Shown here piece after piece: positions 36,150 to 44,808 of a stretch of 55,623 bases of DNA. The DNA is from Planctomycetota bacterium. Lineage in GTDB: Bacteria > Planctomycetota > Planctomycetia > Pirellulales > UBA1268. Where the stretch lies: assembly GCA_029978905.1 (NCBI GenBank), contig JAPOIM010000022.1:1-55623 (forward strand). Direction: 5' to 3'. The position numbers and the translations under genes are program-made. The notes below the pieces were generated by a model. It was not told where the DNA came from. It worked only from the letters and a program-made list of their open reading frames with translations, and made no database searches. The first letter of the stretch is position 1; each line of letters starts with the position of its first letter.

Positions 36150-37495
36150 GCTGCGAGCCCTCGTCCCCTGGCCATCCCGCGAACCTCCACGCGGACCGAC
36201 GCACGAAGAGCCATGCGGCGTTTGCCCGCGCGCAGTCGCTGATTCCTGGCGGTGTCAACTCACCAGCGCGAGCGTTTGGCGCGGTCGGCGGGGAGCCCGT
36301 CTTCTTCCGCGAAGCAACAGCCCAGTGGCTCACCGACATCGATAGCAACCGCTACCTCGACTACATCGGATCGTGGGGCCCCATGATCCTCGGCCACCGG
36401 CACCCCGCGGTCGTCGCAGCCATCGAGACCGCGCTTGCGCACGGCACCAGTTACGGCGCGCCCACCGAAGCGGAAACTGAGCTCGCCGAGATGATCGTGG
36501 CCGCCGTGCCGTCGATCGAAAAGGTCCGGATGGTGTCGAGTGGAACCGAGGCGACGATGAGCGGCGTGCGTCTTGCCCGCGGCTTCACCGGCCGCGAGAA
36601 GATCATCAAGTTTGCCGGCAACTACCATGGCCACGCCGACAGCCTGCTGGTCTCGGCGGGCTCGTCGGCCGCCACGCTCGGCGTGCCGAACTCACCGGGT
36701 GTGACCGCCGGCACCGCCCAAGACACGCTCGTGCTTCCCTACAACAGCGTGGAAGCCCTGCACGACGCCTTCGCGCGTTATGGCGATGCCCTGGCCGCCG
36801 TACTGCTGGAACCGGTCGTCGGCAACATGGGCCTGGTCGTCCCGAGCGATGCGTTTCTCAAAGCGGTCCGCGAACTGACGCATCACCACGGCACAGTCCT
36901 CATGTTTGACGAGGTCATGACCGGTTTCCGCCTCGCCTACGGGGGAGCCCAAGAACGGCTCGGCATCACACCCGACCTGACAACGCTCGGCAAGATTGTG
37001 GGTGGAGGGCTGCCCTTGGGCGCCTATGGCGGTCGTGCCGACATCATGAACCACGTGCTTCCCGCAGGGAAGGTGTTTCAGGCGGGCACCCTCTCGGGCA
37101 ATCCGCTCGCCGTGGCGGCAGGCATGGCCACCTTGACCCAGTTGCGTGAGCATCCCCCCTATCCGCACCTCGAAGCGATCGGGGCAAGGCTTGAGGCGGG
37201 GTGCCGAACCTCGGCAGCGGCGCACGGCGTGCCTGTTTGGATCGCCCGCTGCGGCAGCATGATGACCGTCTTCTTCCAAGGCGGCCCCGAACCTGTGCCA
37301 GTCATCGACTGGGACACCGCAGCGCTCAGCGATGCCGCGAAGTACGCCACCTTTTTCTGGGGGATGCTCGACCGCGGGCATTACATGCCCTGCAGCCAGT
37401 ACGAGGCCCTCTTCCTCTCGGCCGCGCACACCGAAGCCGACATCGAGAGCACGCTTGCCGCGGTCGAAGAGGTCTTTGCGGGCATGGCCCGCTAA
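36146..37495 (+). CDS. hemL: Glutamate-1-semialdehyde 2,1-aminomutase
   Basis: A 449-residue PLP-dependent enzyme converting glutamate-1-semialdehyde to 5-aminolevulinate for tetrapyrrole synthesis. Motifs: SLIPGGVNSPARAF (substrate lid), GSWGPMILGHRHP, VRMVSSGTEATMSGVRLARG, FAGNYHGHADSLLVSAGS, and the PLP lysine in LTTLGKIVGGGLPLGAYGG near 282. The GTG start lies inside the stop of the kinase gene (GTGA), a coupling that is rarely seen for hemL; normally it stands with other hem genes. A slightly later start (MSCEP to RTKSHAAF) cannot be excluded, because the first 20 residues are poorly conserved. The enzyme appears intact. Coupling suggests that the kinase and hemL are made in fixed ratio, but no functional link is known. 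Confidence 0.93.
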   Translation: MSCEPSSPGHPANLHADRRTKSHAAFARAQSLIPGGVNSPARAFGAVGGEPVFFREATAQWLTDIDSNRYLDYIGSWGPMILGHRHPAVVAAIETALAHGTSYGAPTEAETELAEMIVAAVPSIEKVRMVSSGTEATMSGVRLARGFTGREKIIKFAGNYHGHADSLLVSAGSSAATLGVPNSPGVTAGTAQDTLVLPYNSVEALHDAFARYGDALAAVLLEPVVGNMGLVVPSDAFLKAVRELTHHHGTVLMFDEVMTGFRLAYGGAQERLGITPDLTTLGKIVGGGLPLGAYGGRADIMNHVLPAGKVFQAGTLSGNPLAVAAGMATLTQLREHPPYPHLEAIGARLEAGCRTSAAAHGVPVWIARCGSMMTVFFQGGPEPVPVIDWDTAALSDAAKYATFFWGMLDRGHYMPCSQYEALFLSAAHTEADIESTLAAVEEVFAGMAR

Positions 37496-37519
37496 GCCGC
37501 GTTCCCAGCGAAGCCTCAC

Positions 37520-38230
37520 TCACTGCAGCCCAAACTCAACCACCAGCGGCAGGTGATCACTCGCCTCACGCGCAAGGCTCGTGCGCACGATCCGGCCGTG
37601 TGGTTCAACAAACCGCCCGCGGACGAACGCCTTGTCGAGGCTGCCGACCGCCATCCAGGCTGGAAATGATCGGAAGCGGGAGGGAGGGGTGGTGAGCTGG
37701 CGAAACCCAGAGACTCCCAAGACGGATGAGGCGAGGGTGTTCCGCCAGTCATTGAAATCCCCCACGATGATCGAAGGCAGGGGATCGGCCGACCGAAAAA
37801 GGTTGTGGCCGAGGAGCCGCTGCACCTGCCACCGTCGCTCCGCTTCCGCAAGCCCCAAATGCGTGTTCACCAGGTGGAGTTGTCCCTGCGGAGTCTCCAG
37901 CACGAGCATCTGGGCCCCGCGCGGCTTTTTCATGCCCTGCCGGAGAGAAATACGATGCCGGCTGATCACCGGGAAACGTGAGAGCACCAGGTTGCCGTAG
38001 CCGCCATTGGCCACAGTCACCGTGGGGTGAAACACCGACTCAAAACGAAAGTAGTGCGACAAGAGCCGCGGTTGGTCATCATGGCGGCTGCGACCGACAT
38101 GCCGATCAACCTCCTGCAAGCAGATGATGTCGGGCTGCTCGTGCTCGATGCATTCGAGCACGCGATGCAGCGAGTACCGCCGATCCCGCCCACCAATCCC
38201 CTTGTGGATATTCCAACTGAGTAGTCGCAT
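37520..38230 (-). CDS. Endonuclease/exonuclease/phosphatase (EEP) family protein
   Basis: A 236-residue DNase I-like EEP-fold protein. The order of motifs is MRLLSWNIHKGIGG (metal site asparagine), DIICLQEVDRH (glutamate), LHLVNTHLGL (histidine), IIVGDFNDWRN (aspartate/asparagine) and SDHLPLVVEF (final histidine), all of them intact. Such enzymes cut DNA, RNA or phospholipid/inositol head groups; the short form resembles family members of unknown substrate. The ATG at 38230 has GGA 7 bp upstream and starts with the conserved strand; two earlier ATGs in frame lack a ribosome site. It is divergent from the sugar isomerase by 93 bp and convergent with hemL. Confidence 0.88.
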   Translation of the reverse strand: MRLLSWNIHKGIGGRDRRYSLHRVLECIEHEQPDIICLQEVDRHVGRSRHDDQPRLLSHYFRFESVFHPTVTVANGGYGNLVLSRFPVISRHRISLRQGMKKPRGAQMLVLETPQGQLHLVNTHLGLAEAERRWQVQRLLGHNLFRSADPLPSIIVGDFNDWRNTLASSVLGVSGFRQLTTPPSRFRSFPAWMAVGSLDKAFVRGRFVEPHGRIVRTSLAREASDHLPLVVEFGLQ

Positions 38231-38323
38231 GGTTGGATCCATCATGGAAAGCAGGCGTCGGCAGCAAACGTCATATCGTACGCGGTAGAGTATGGTGAAC
38301 GTCCGCCTGGAGACTCCACGTCG

Positions 38324-39226
38324 ATGCACGCACACGACGATATCCGCATCGGCACGCTCGTTCCGGTGCATGACCGCACGGTTCATGTCGTGGAGCAGCT
38401 GCTGCCGCTCGGCTTTGAAACCTTCCAGTTAAGTTTTGCGCACCGGATTGGCGACGTCGACCTGCCACGGCTTGCCGGCCAACTGCGAGCCACCCTCGAC
38501 GGCTTCGCGGCAGCGGATGGCATTCCCCGCTCAATCTCCGCGGTGGGCCTCTACGGAAATCCGCTCACGAGCCCCGAAGCCGTGACCGACTGGCAACGCC
38601 TGATCGATGCGGCCGAGGCATTTGGCTGCCGCATTGTGTCTGGGTTCGCTGGCCGGATTCCGGACAGACCCGTTCCCGAATCGCTCCCACGATTCACCGA
38701 GGTTTTTTCCCGACTGGCGGCGAGAGCCGAGGATCGGAATGTCTTGATCGCCTTCGAGAACTGCGAGAAGCGAGGCAACTGGGCCACTGGCGACTGGAAC
38801 ATCGCCTTCACGCCTCGCGCCTGGGAGATGATGTTTGAGGCGGTCCCAAGCCCCGTCCTTGGCCTGGAGTGGGAGCCCTGCCACCAACTGATGAGTTTTG
38901 CGGACCCGTTGCCGCAGTTGCGGGAGTGGGCCAGCCGCATCTGGCACATTCACGGGAAGGACGCGATGCTGCTGCACGACGTCATTCGCAGCCACGGTAT
39001 CCGTGCGGGCATTCCGTTCGCGCACCACTGCCTCCCCGGCTTTGGCGAAACCGACTGGGCACGCCTGATCGCCCTTTTGCGGATGTCAGGCTGGCGTGGT
39101 TCCATCGACATCGAGGGGTATCACGACCCGGCGTTTGAAGGGCCACTGGAAACGACGGGCCAGGTCGCTGCATTTGACCACCTCGCCCGGTGCCGAGGGG
39201 GCCGGTTTGTCTCCAACGTGTTCTAA
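38324..39226 (+). CDS. Sugar phosphate isomerase/epimerase (TIM barrel)
   Basis: A 300-residue xylose-isomerase-like TIM barrel with no signal peptide, so cytoplasmic. Metal-site motifs are visible in ENCEKRGNWATGDWNIAF (glutamate), LGLEWEPCHQL (glutamate and histidine), WHIHGKDAMLL (histidine), and SIDIEGYHDPAFEG (glutamate near the C-terminus). It differs from the other family member (28219-29175) in having no Tat-type leader, and belongs to the IolE/IolI-like group often found in planctomycete sugar catabolism. The ATG at 38324 gives MHAHDDIRIGTLVPVHD. A TAGAGT at 38286 could be its -10 box but no matching -35 is seen. The gene is followed by cardiolipin synthase 54 bp later. Substrate unknown. 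Confidence 0.82.
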   Translation: MHAHDDIRIGTLVPVHDRTVHVVEQLLPLGFETFQLSFAHRIGDVDLPRLAGQLRATLDGFAAADGIPRSISAVGLYGNPLTSPEAVTDWQRLIDAAEAFGCRIVSGFAGRIPDRPVPESLPRFTEVFSRLAARAEDRNVLIAFENCEKRGNWATGDWNIAFTPRAWEMMFEAVPSPVLGLEWEPCHQLMSFADPLPQLREWASRIWHIHGKDAMLLHDVIRSHGIRAGIPFAHHCLPGFGETDWARLIALLRMSGWRGSIDIEGYHDPAFEGPLETTGQVAAFDHLARCRGGRFVSNVF

Positions 39227-39280
39227 GCACTTCGCATTCCTTTTAAGCGTTTCCTCCAACCAAGGCCGCGGGAGCGGGCA

Positions 39281-40768
39281 ATGCCGATCTCATTGACGAC
39301 GCTCCCTGCATGGCTGGTCGACCTGTGGCCACACGTCACAGCAGCCGTGATTCTCGCCATCACAATCTCCGCGTCGGTGCATGCGCTGCTGGTCAAACGC
39401 GACACTCGCTCTGCGATCGGTTGGGTGGGGCTGATCTGGCTCTCACCGGTCTTTGGTGCCTTCCTGTACTGGATCTTTGGCGTCAACCGAATTCATTCGC
39501 GTGCGAGCCAACTCAAGGCCGACGCGGTGAAGGTCTCCAAAGAACTTGTCAGCGTGGCCCCTGACGAAACCCGGCTCGCCGACGCCATTGGTCCCCCCGC
39601 AGCCCCGATGCGGTCGCTGGAAGCGCTGGTGCGTAGGATCACGCAGCAGACGCTGGTGGACGACAACCGCATCACGCCCCTCGATGGTGGTGATGCGGCG
39701 TACCCCGTGATGCTTGAGGCCATCGCCACCGCACAGCGGAGTGTGGCGCTGAGCAGCTACATCTTCGATCGCGATCCCACTGGAAAAATGTTTGTTGACG
39801 CACTCGCTGCCGCCAGCCGCCGTGGCGTCGAAGTGCGGGTGCTGATCGATGGCATCGGTGTGAGCTATTCGCTTCCTTCGATCCTGACCCTGCTGGAGAG
39901 GGCAGGGGTGCGGTCCGCACTCTTTCTCCCCACGAGCGTGCCGATCTACTTCCCCTACGCGAACCTTCGCAACCACCGCAAGATTCTCGTCGTCGACGGC
40001 CGCGTGGGCTTCACCGGCGGCCTCAACATTCGGCATAGCTGCCGACTCTCCGAAAATCCGCGGCACCCGGTTCGTGACCTGCACTTCCGCATCGAGGGGC
40101 CCGTGACCGCGCAGCTTCTGCAGGTGTTCGTTGAAGACTGGGCGTTCGCAACCGAGGAACAGCTCACCGGACCAGCCTGGGATGCCGACCTGTCGCCAGC
40201 AACCAACGGCGACGCAGGCATCCTCGCCCGCGGCATCCGTTATGGTCCCGACGATCCCGACGTCGGGAGGATCCGCCTCGTGCTCGCGGGAGCCCTTGCC
40301 GCGGCCCAGCGGTCGGTGCGGGTGATGACGCCCTACTTCCTTCCGGATGATGCTGTCTGCCAGGCGCTCGACGTCGCAGCGATGCGCGGCGTGGAAGTGG
40401 ATATCGTCCTGCCGGGCGAAAACAACCTGACGATGGTCAACTGGGCATCGACCGCCATGCTCTGGCAGGTGCTGGAGCGGGGCTGCCGTGTCTGGAAAAC
40501 GCCACCTCCGTTTGACCACTCCAAACTGATGGTCGTCGACCGCACCTGGACCCTCCTGGGCAGCGGCAATTGGGACGAGCGCAGCATGCGGCTCAACTTT
40601 GAGTTCAACGTGGAGTGTTACGACCGCCACCTCGCCGCCGGCCTCGACGACATGATCGTGGAGCGGATCGCCCAATCTCGACGCGTCTCGCTCGCCGAGG
40701 TCGATGGCCGTCGCTTACCGGTCCGACTCCGCGACGGGATCGCCCGACTCTTTTCCCCCTACCTCTGA
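39281..40768 (+). CDS. cls: Cardiolipin synthase (phospholipase D family)
   Basis: A 495-residue membrane enzyme joining two phosphatidylglycerols into cardiolipin. Two N-terminal membrane helices (about 12-31 and 45-70, with LIWLSPVFGAFLYWIFGVNRI) are the PLDNc domain. Both HKD motifs are intact: NHRKILVVDGRVGFTGGLN near 230 and FDHSKLMVVDRTWTLLGSGNWDERS near 412. The ATG has GGGAGC 5 bp upstream. It follows the sugar isomerase by 54 bp and precedes mtnB by 96 bp; an mtnB promoter lies in that gap, so mtnB is probably separately transcribed. The PLD/cardiolipin synthase call is firm; a related PLD-type synthase activity with a different head group is the main alternative. Confidence 0.92.
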   Translation: MPISLTTLPAWLVDLWPHVTAAVILAITISASVHALLVKRDTRSAIGWVGLIWLSPVFGAFLYWIFGVNRIHSRASQLKADAVKVSKELVSVAPDETRLADAIGPPAAPMRSLEALVRRITQQTLVDDNRITPLDGGDAAYPVMLEAIATAQRSVALSSYIFDRDPTGKMFVDALAAASRRGVEVRVLIDGIGVSYSLPSILTLLERAGVRSALFLPTSVPIYFPYANLRNHRKILVVDGRVGFTGGLNIRHSCRLSENPRHPVRDLHFRIEGPVTAQLLQVFVEDWAFATEEQLTGPAWDADLSPATNGDAGILARGIRYGPDDPDVGRIRLVLAGALAAAQRSVRVMTPYFLPDDAVCQALDVAAMRGVEVDIVLPGENNLTMVNWASTAMLWQVLERGCRVWKTPPPFDHSKLMVVDRTWTLLGSGNWDERSMRLNFEFNVECYDRHLAAGLDDMIVERIAQSRRVSLAEVDGRRLPVRLRDGIARLFSPYL

Positions 40769-40810
40769 AACCGCAACCGCGGCTTGCGGCAGGGCCCGGC
40801 AGCCCGTGGG

Positions 40811-40839
40811 TTGAGTGCCCTGATCGCTTTCCGTAGATT
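40811..40839 (+). promoter_or_regulatory. Sigma70-like promoter of the mtnBDC run
   Basis: TTGAGT at 40811-40816 and TAGATT at 40834-40839 are separated by 17 bp, the optimal sigma70 spacing. The mtnB ATG lies 25 bp downstream of the -10 box with GGGAGAGGGAA directly before it. This is among the best-looking promoters I found in the window. Confidence 0.55.
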
Positions 40840-40864
40840 CCGGTGAAATCCGTGGGAGAGGGAA

Positions 40865-41584
40865 ATGACGTTTGACAGTTCAGAGGCCGTGCGTGGGCTT
40901 CAGGCCATTGGTCGCGAGTTTCACGGCAAAAGTTGGTCGCTTGGCACGAGCAGCAATTACAGCGTGGTCGCATCGCGTGATCCGCTCGAACTCGTGATCA
41001 CCGCCAGCGGCAAAGACAAGTCGGCTCTTGGGGAGGACGACTTCGTCCGCGTCGACGCCCGCGGCACCGTCATCGGCCCTGGTCGCGCCGGAGGTGCTGT
41101 CGAAGGCCGCGCCGCAAGCGCCGAGACATTACTCCACTGCATGATCGCCAGCGTGATCCCATCGGTGGGCGCGGTGCTCCACACCCATTCGGTCTGGGGC
41201 ACGATGCTCTCCGGGCTCGACCAACAGCGTGGCAGCCTCCGGCTTGAGGGCTATGAGATGCTCAAAGGGCTCGACGGCATCCGCACCCACGACACGTTTG
41301 AAGAAGTGCCCATCGTGGCCAACACCCAAGACATCGCCGAACTCGCGACCCGGATCCGCGGTTGGTTCACCACTCCGGAGTGGAGCAACTCCGCCCGCCC
41401 GCCATTTCACGGTTTCCTCCTTGCCCGACACGGCCTCTACACCTGGGGACGCGATCTCGCCGAAGCCCGCAGGCACGTGGAGATCTTCGAGTTTCTCTTC
41501 GAGGTGGTCGGCCGCACGCGCAGTCTTCCGGCAAGCGCAGTACCCTATGCGGGAGCGCAGCAGCAGCAACAACAGCAGCAGTAG
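40865..41584 (+). CDS. mtnB: Methylthioribulose-1-phosphate dehydratase, with C-terminal polyglutamine
   Basis: A 239-residue class II aldolase-fold enzyme of methionine salvage. It dehydrates 5-methylthioribulose-1-phosphate to the diketone. Zinc ligands appear in VGAVLHTHSVWG and FHGFLLARHGLYTWG; TSSNYSVV and SGKDKSALGEDDF support the assignment within the MtnB branch. The last eight residues are all glutamine, from a (CAG/CAA)8 tract right before the stop. Such a tail is unusual for this enzyme and could vary by slippage. The ATG is preceded by GGGAGAGGGAA. It starts the run mtnB-mtnD-mtnC; MtnA and the kinase or phosphorylase for methylthioribose are not in the window. Confidence 0.9.
   Translation: MTFDSSEAVRGLQAIGREFHGKSWSLGTSSNYSVVASRDPLELVITASGKDKSALGEDDFVRVDARGTVIGPGRAGGAVEGRAASAETLLHCMIASVIPSVGAVLHTHSVWGTMLSGLDQQRGSLRLEGYEMLKGLDGIRTHDTFEEVPIVANTQDIAELATRIRGWFTTPEWSNSARPPFHGFLLARHGLYTWGRDLAEARRHVEIFEFLFEVVGRTRSLPASAVPYAGAQQQQQQQQ
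41558..41581 (+). repeat. (CAG/CAA)8 trinucleotide tract ending mtnB
   Basis: Eight consecutive glutamine codons (CAG, CAG, CAG, CAA, CAA, CAG, CAG, CAG) immediately precede the mtnB stop codon. The tract is a candidate site for replication slippage, which would change tail length without breaking the frame. Confidence 0.9.
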
Positions 41585-41662
41585 CGCTCGTGAGGGGCGT
41601 CCCGCCACCTCGACCGTTCACCGTTTTGCCCCACGTTTGAGAAAGCCCCAGGAGATCGTGCC

Positions 41663-42220
41663 ATGGCGATCGTGACCGTTCCGGCTGAAGCCCGCCAGAT
41701 CACCGACCACGACGAGATCAAGACGTTCCTTGCCGAACGCGGGATCGATTTCGAACGCTGGCCACTTGAAGACCGCGTCGACCCGGCAGCCGACGCCGAC
41801 ACCATCCTGGCCGCCTACGCGCCGGAGCTCGAGGAACTCAAGGCCCGCGGGGGCTTTGTCACGGCCGACGTGATCGACGTCCGCCCGGAAACGCCTGGCC
41901 TCGACGCGATGCTTGAGAAGTTCAGCAAAGAACACACGCACACCGAAGATGAAGTCCGCTTCACCCTGCAGGGACGCGGCGTATTTCACATCAACCCGGG
42001 CGATTCCCCCGTGTTTGCAATTGAGGTCCACGCGGGCGACCTGATCAGCGTTCCCAAGGGCACTCGCCACTGGTTCGACCTCTGCGGAGACCGACGGATT
42101 CGGGCGATCCGGCTCTTCCAAGACACGTCCGGTTGGACGCCGCACTACATCGCCGAGGGTGTGCACGCTGGCTACGAGCCGTTGTGCCTGGGACCAAACT
42201 GGGTGGACGCTCAAGCCTAG
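41663..42220 (+). CDS. mtnD: Acireductone dioxygenase
   Basis: A 185-residue cupin that converts acireductone in methionine salvage; iron gives methionine precursor KMTB and formate, nickel gives an off-pathway product. Metal-site motifs are [19 protein letters not shown] (two histidines and glutamate) and [14 protein letters not shown] (third histidine). The ATG has AGGAGA 6 bp upstream. It lies 78 bp after mtnB and 62 bp before mtnC, in the same direction. The enzyme looks complete, with no unusual features. The pathway role is well supported by its mtnB and mtnC neighbours. Confidence 0.93.
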   Translation: MAIVTVPAEARQITDHDEIKTFLAERGIDFERWPLEDRVDPAADADTILAAYAPELEELKARGGFVTADVIDVRPETPGLDAMLEKFSKEHTHTEDEVRFTLQGRGVFHINPGDSPVFAIEVHAGDLISVPKGTRHWFDLCGDRRIRAIRLFQDTSGWTPHYIAEGVHAGYEPLCLGPNWVDAQA

Positions 42221-42282
42221 CCAGCACGCACGGCAGCCCCCTGACCTTCGTCGGCCATTCCCTGAACGCAAACGAGACTTGC

Positions 42283-42996
42283 ATGGTGATCTTCGACGGG
42301 CGAGCGATTCTCCTCGATGTGGAGGGAACGACCTCGTCCATTTCCTTCGTCTACGACGTGCTCTTTGAGTACGCCAAGCAGCATGTCGCGGCCTTTCTCG
42401 CGGAGCATCGCGAAGACGCCGAGGTGCTGCAGTTGGCAGTGTCGCTGGCGAAGTCGGCTGGGGCGACGCTCACGGTCGACGAGATCGCAGCCGACCCCAC
42501 CCGGGCGTCCCTGGCCGCTGTCGAACTGATGAACCGCGACATCAAAGACACGTCGCTCAAGGCCCTGCAGGGCATGATCTGGCGCCAGGGCTTTGAGTCG
42601 GGCGAAATCATCGCGCACGTGTACGACGATGTTCCCCCAGCGCTCGCGCGGTGGTGCGACGCCGGAGTGGATGTCCGCATCTACTCCTCCGGATCGATCG
42701 AGGCGCAGCGGCTGTTTTTCGGCCACACGGCCTCAGGCGACCTGACGACCTGCTTGCAGGGCCACTACGACACCACCACAGGCCCCAAGCGTGAGCAGGC
42801 GAGTTACGAAAAAATCGCCGCCGACATCGGCATCGCCCCTCGACAGATCCTCTTTGTCAGCGATGTCGGCGAAGAGCTCGACGCGGCTCGGTCGGCTGGC
42901 ATGGCAACGGCCCTGGCCGTGCGTCCCGGCAATCGTCCCGCGGGAGGTTTGCTCGACCACGAGCCGATTGAGTCGTTTGACGAGATCGTCATCTAG
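42283..42996 (+). CDS. mtnC: Enolase-phosphatase E1 of methionine salvage
   Basis: A 237-residue HAD-family enzyme that enolises and dephosphorylates 2,3-diketo-5-methylthiopentyl-1-phosphate. The HAD nucleophile loop is LLDVEGTTSSISFVYDVLF (aspartate about residue 10), IYSSGSIEAQRLLFG-like motif II is IYSSGSIEAQRLFFG, and LFVSDVGEELDAARSAG is the metal site. The order mtnB-mtnD-mtnC gives dehydration, enolisation and oxygenation, though genes are not in pathway order. The ATG at 42283 begins just before the conserved first strand; the frame is open upstream into mtnD. The FIST gene starts 27 bp after the stop in the same direction, so it may be part of the transcript. Confidence 0.92.
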   Translation: MVIFDGRAILLDVEGTTSSISFVYDVLFEYAKQHVAAFLAEHREDAEVLQLAVSLAKSAGATLTVDEIAADPTRASLAAVELMNRDIKDTSLKALQGMIWRQGFESGEIIAHVYDDVPPALARWCDAGVDVRIYSSGSIEAQRLFFGHTASGDLTTCLQGHYDTTTGPKREQASYEKIAADIGIAPRQILFVSDVGEELDAARSAGMATALAVRPGNRPAGGLLDHEPIESFDEIVI

Positions 42997-43023
42997 GTCG
43001 CTGCATCGCTGCGAGCGCGTGTC

Positions 43024-44277
43024 ATGAATCAGTCACCCGACATTCCCCAGCCTTCGCCCGCGGAAAGGGCACTCGCCCAGTGCAGCGTGGCAATGTCGAC
43101 AGCCGATGCGCTCGACGATGCGATCCGGGAGGCCGTCGCAAAGGCTCGCGCTGACCTTCCCGGGCGAGCAACCCTCGCGGTGGTGTTCGTCGCCGGCGGG
43201 TTTCCTGACCAGCGGGCGACGCTCGACGGGCTGAGCGAGTTGATCGATGCCGACGTGCTCATCGGTGGCACCGTGGAAGGCGTCCTCGCAGGAGGCGTGG
43301 AACGGGAGCGGGGGAGGGCGGTCGTGGTCTGGCTCGGGCGGTTTCCAGAAGCGACCGTCGTGCCACTGGCCCTCGAATACCGCCAAACGCCCGACGGTGG
43401 CAGTTTCGTGGGCTGGCCGGCCGACCTTCACGCGGGATGGCCGGAGGATGCGACCCTCCTGCTGCTGGCAGACCCGTTCTCGTTTCCAGTCGACCGGCTG
43501 ATCAACCGGCTCGCCGAGGATCATCCCGGCCTTCCACTGGTGGGCGGCATGCTCAGCGGAGCGGCGGAGCCCGGCCGCAACGTGCTCGCGCTCAATGGCC
43601 ATACCTACGACGCGGGCGCCGTGGGGGTCTTGATTGGCGGAGGCGTGCGGGTGCGTCCGATTGTGTCGCAGGGATGCAGACCCATCGGCCGCACGTTTGT
43701 GATCACCAAGGCCGAGGAGAACATTCTGATTGGCCTTGGCGGGCGACCAGCGCTCGAGCGTCTGCAAGAGATCTACGGCGAACTCGATGAGAGCGATCGT
43801 CAGCTGGTGCGAAAATCTCTCCACGTTGGCCGGGTTGCCAGCGAGTACCAGGATCGCTTCGAACGTGGCGACTTCCTGGTGCGGAACGTGATCGGCGCCG
43901 ACCCCGAGACGGGGGTGATCGCCGTTGGCGACACGCTGCGGGTTGGTCAGACCATCCAGTTTCACGTGCGAGATGCGGCGAGCGCCAACGCCGACCTGAC
44001 GCACCTCCTCGCCACGGCAGCCCCGGCAGAGCCAGGCCCCGTGGGTGGCCTGGTCTTCACCTGCAACGGTCGCGGCCTGCGACTCTTCGACACCCCCCAC
44101 CACGATGCCGCCTGCCTCCAACGGCAGTTTTCCGGGCTTCCAACCGCAGGTTTTTTTGCCCAGGGGGAGATCGGCCCGATCGGCCGCCAAAACTGTCTGC
44201 ACGGCTTTACCGCGAGTATTGCCCTGTTTGAGCAGGTGGTCCGCACTCCGCCGACGGACGCCATGGGATCGGCTTGA
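43024..44277 (+). CDS. FIST N- and C-domain sensory protein
   Basis: A 417-residue FIST protein (FIST_N about 40-235, FIST_C about 240-395). FIST_N contains VLIGGTVEGVLAGGVERERGRAVVVWLG; the centre has LVGGMLSGAAEPGRNVLALNG; FIST_C ends with the distinctive GLVFTCNGRGLRLFDTPHHD and LPTAGFFAQGEIGPIGRQNCLHGFTASI. FIST domains are predicted small-ligand (possibly amino acid) sensors often fused to signalling outputs; here no output domain is attached. The ATG sits 27 bp after mtnC, so a methionine-salvage metabolite as ligand is a tempting but unproven idea. The next gene's frame overlaps its stop, but the likely start lies 90 bp downstream. Confidence 0.87.
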   Translation: MNQSPDIPQPSPAERALAQCSVAMSTADALDDAIREAVAKARADLPGRATLAVVFVAGGFPDQRATLDGLSELIDADVLIGGTVEGVLAGGVERERGRAVVVWLGRFPEATVVPLALEYRQTPDGGSFVGWPADLHAGWPEDATLLLLADPFSFPVDRLINRLAEDHPGLPLVGGMLSGAAEPGRNVLALNGHTYDAGAVGVLIGGGVRVRPIVSQGCRPIGRTFVITKAEENILIGLGGRPALERLQEIYGELDESDRQLVRKSLHVGRVASEYQDRFERGDFLVRNVIGADPETGVIAVGDTLRVGQTIQFHVRDAASANADLTHLLATAAPAEPGPVGGLVFTCNGRGLRLFDTPHHDAACLQRQFSGLPTAGFFAQGEIGPIGRQNCLHGFTASIALFEQVVRTPPTDAMGSA

Positions 44278-44284
44278 CGCTGCC

Positions 44285-44298
44285 AGGCCGAAGGGCCT
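44285..44298 (+). terminator. Short hairpin after the FIST gene
   Basis: AGGCC-gaag-GGCCT, a 5-bp stem 7 bp after the FIST stop, resembles the GGCCGAAGGCC-type stems near ftsK. It has no T-tract, so termination is uncertain. Confidence 0.35.
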
Positions 44299-44366
44299 AC
44301 CGTCCCGCCGCCTCGGGCGAGACCGCCGGAGACGTGCGACTCGTGCCGACCTCACGGAGAACCGAT

Positions 44367-44702
44367 GTGATCAGGCAAATGCCCCTTCTTTTTGCGGTGG
44401 CCCTCGTTTTGGCCACAGGCTTTGGGTGCGCTTCTCACCGGAACAACTACGCCTACCAACCACCACTCGCTCCTGCGGTCTACCCGCAGCCGATGGACAC
44501 GACGGCACCCATCGCCCCGGTGGTCACCACGGGCGTGCCTCCGGTGGGCCAGGTCGCGGCCCCACAGGTGGTGATGTCGCAGCCCGTCGTCGGCCAACCG
44601 ATCTATGCTCCTGGGACCGCTGGCTTCGCACAGACGGTGCCGTGTGATCCCGCCACGATGACCACCCCGATCCAGACGCAGCCCTGCCCGCCGGCGCTGT
44701 AA
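44367..44702 (+). CDS. Short proline/valine-rich putative lipoprotein
   Basis: A 111-residue exported protein. The N-terminus (MIRQMPLLFAVALVLATGFGCASH) is a signal peptide with a cysteine at the end of a near-lipobox (FGC), so lipid anchoring is likely but the box is not canonical. The mature part is rich in Pro, Val, Thr and Gln, with PVVTTGVPPVGQ and QPVVGQPIYAPG-like repeats and two cysteines near the end. The GTG at 44367 has GGAG 8 bp upstream; an ATG four codons later is an alternative. No family is recognised. It lies between the FIST gene and the glgE promoter. Confidence 0.55.
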   Translation: MIRQMPLLFAVALVLATGFGCASHRNNYAYQPPLAPAVYPQPMDTTAPIAPVVTTGVPPVGQVAAPQVVMSQPVVGQPIYAPGTAGFAQTVPCDPATMTTPIQTQPCPPAL

Positions 44703-44731
44703 GCCTGGCGATGGGTTGGTGGAGGCGATCT

Positions 44732-44761
44732 TCACTCCGCAGGATTCCGCCTCCTACAATC
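44732..44761 (+). promoter_or_regulatory. Sigma70-like promoter of the glgE cluster
   Basis: TTCACT at 44732-44737 and TACAAT at 44756-44761 are 18 bp apart. The glgE GTG start is 47 bp downstream of the -10 box, giving a leader of about 40 nt. This would start the glgE-mak transcript. Confidence 0.45.
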
Positions 44762-44808
44762 GCCCCTCACCGCGACCAGACCGCGGAGGCCTTTGAGAAG
44801 AGAGCCGC

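Noticed and set aside
39443-40675. 410-residue open frame antisense to cardiolipin synthase
   Set aside because: Shadow frame; the sense strand has both HKD motifs.
41558-41581. Polyglutamine tract as a sequencing artefact
   Set aside because: Mixed CAG/CAA codons and an in-frame stop right after argue for a real coding tail.
43033-44355. 440-residue open frame antisense to the FIST gene
   Set aside because: Shadow frame with biased composition and no domain.
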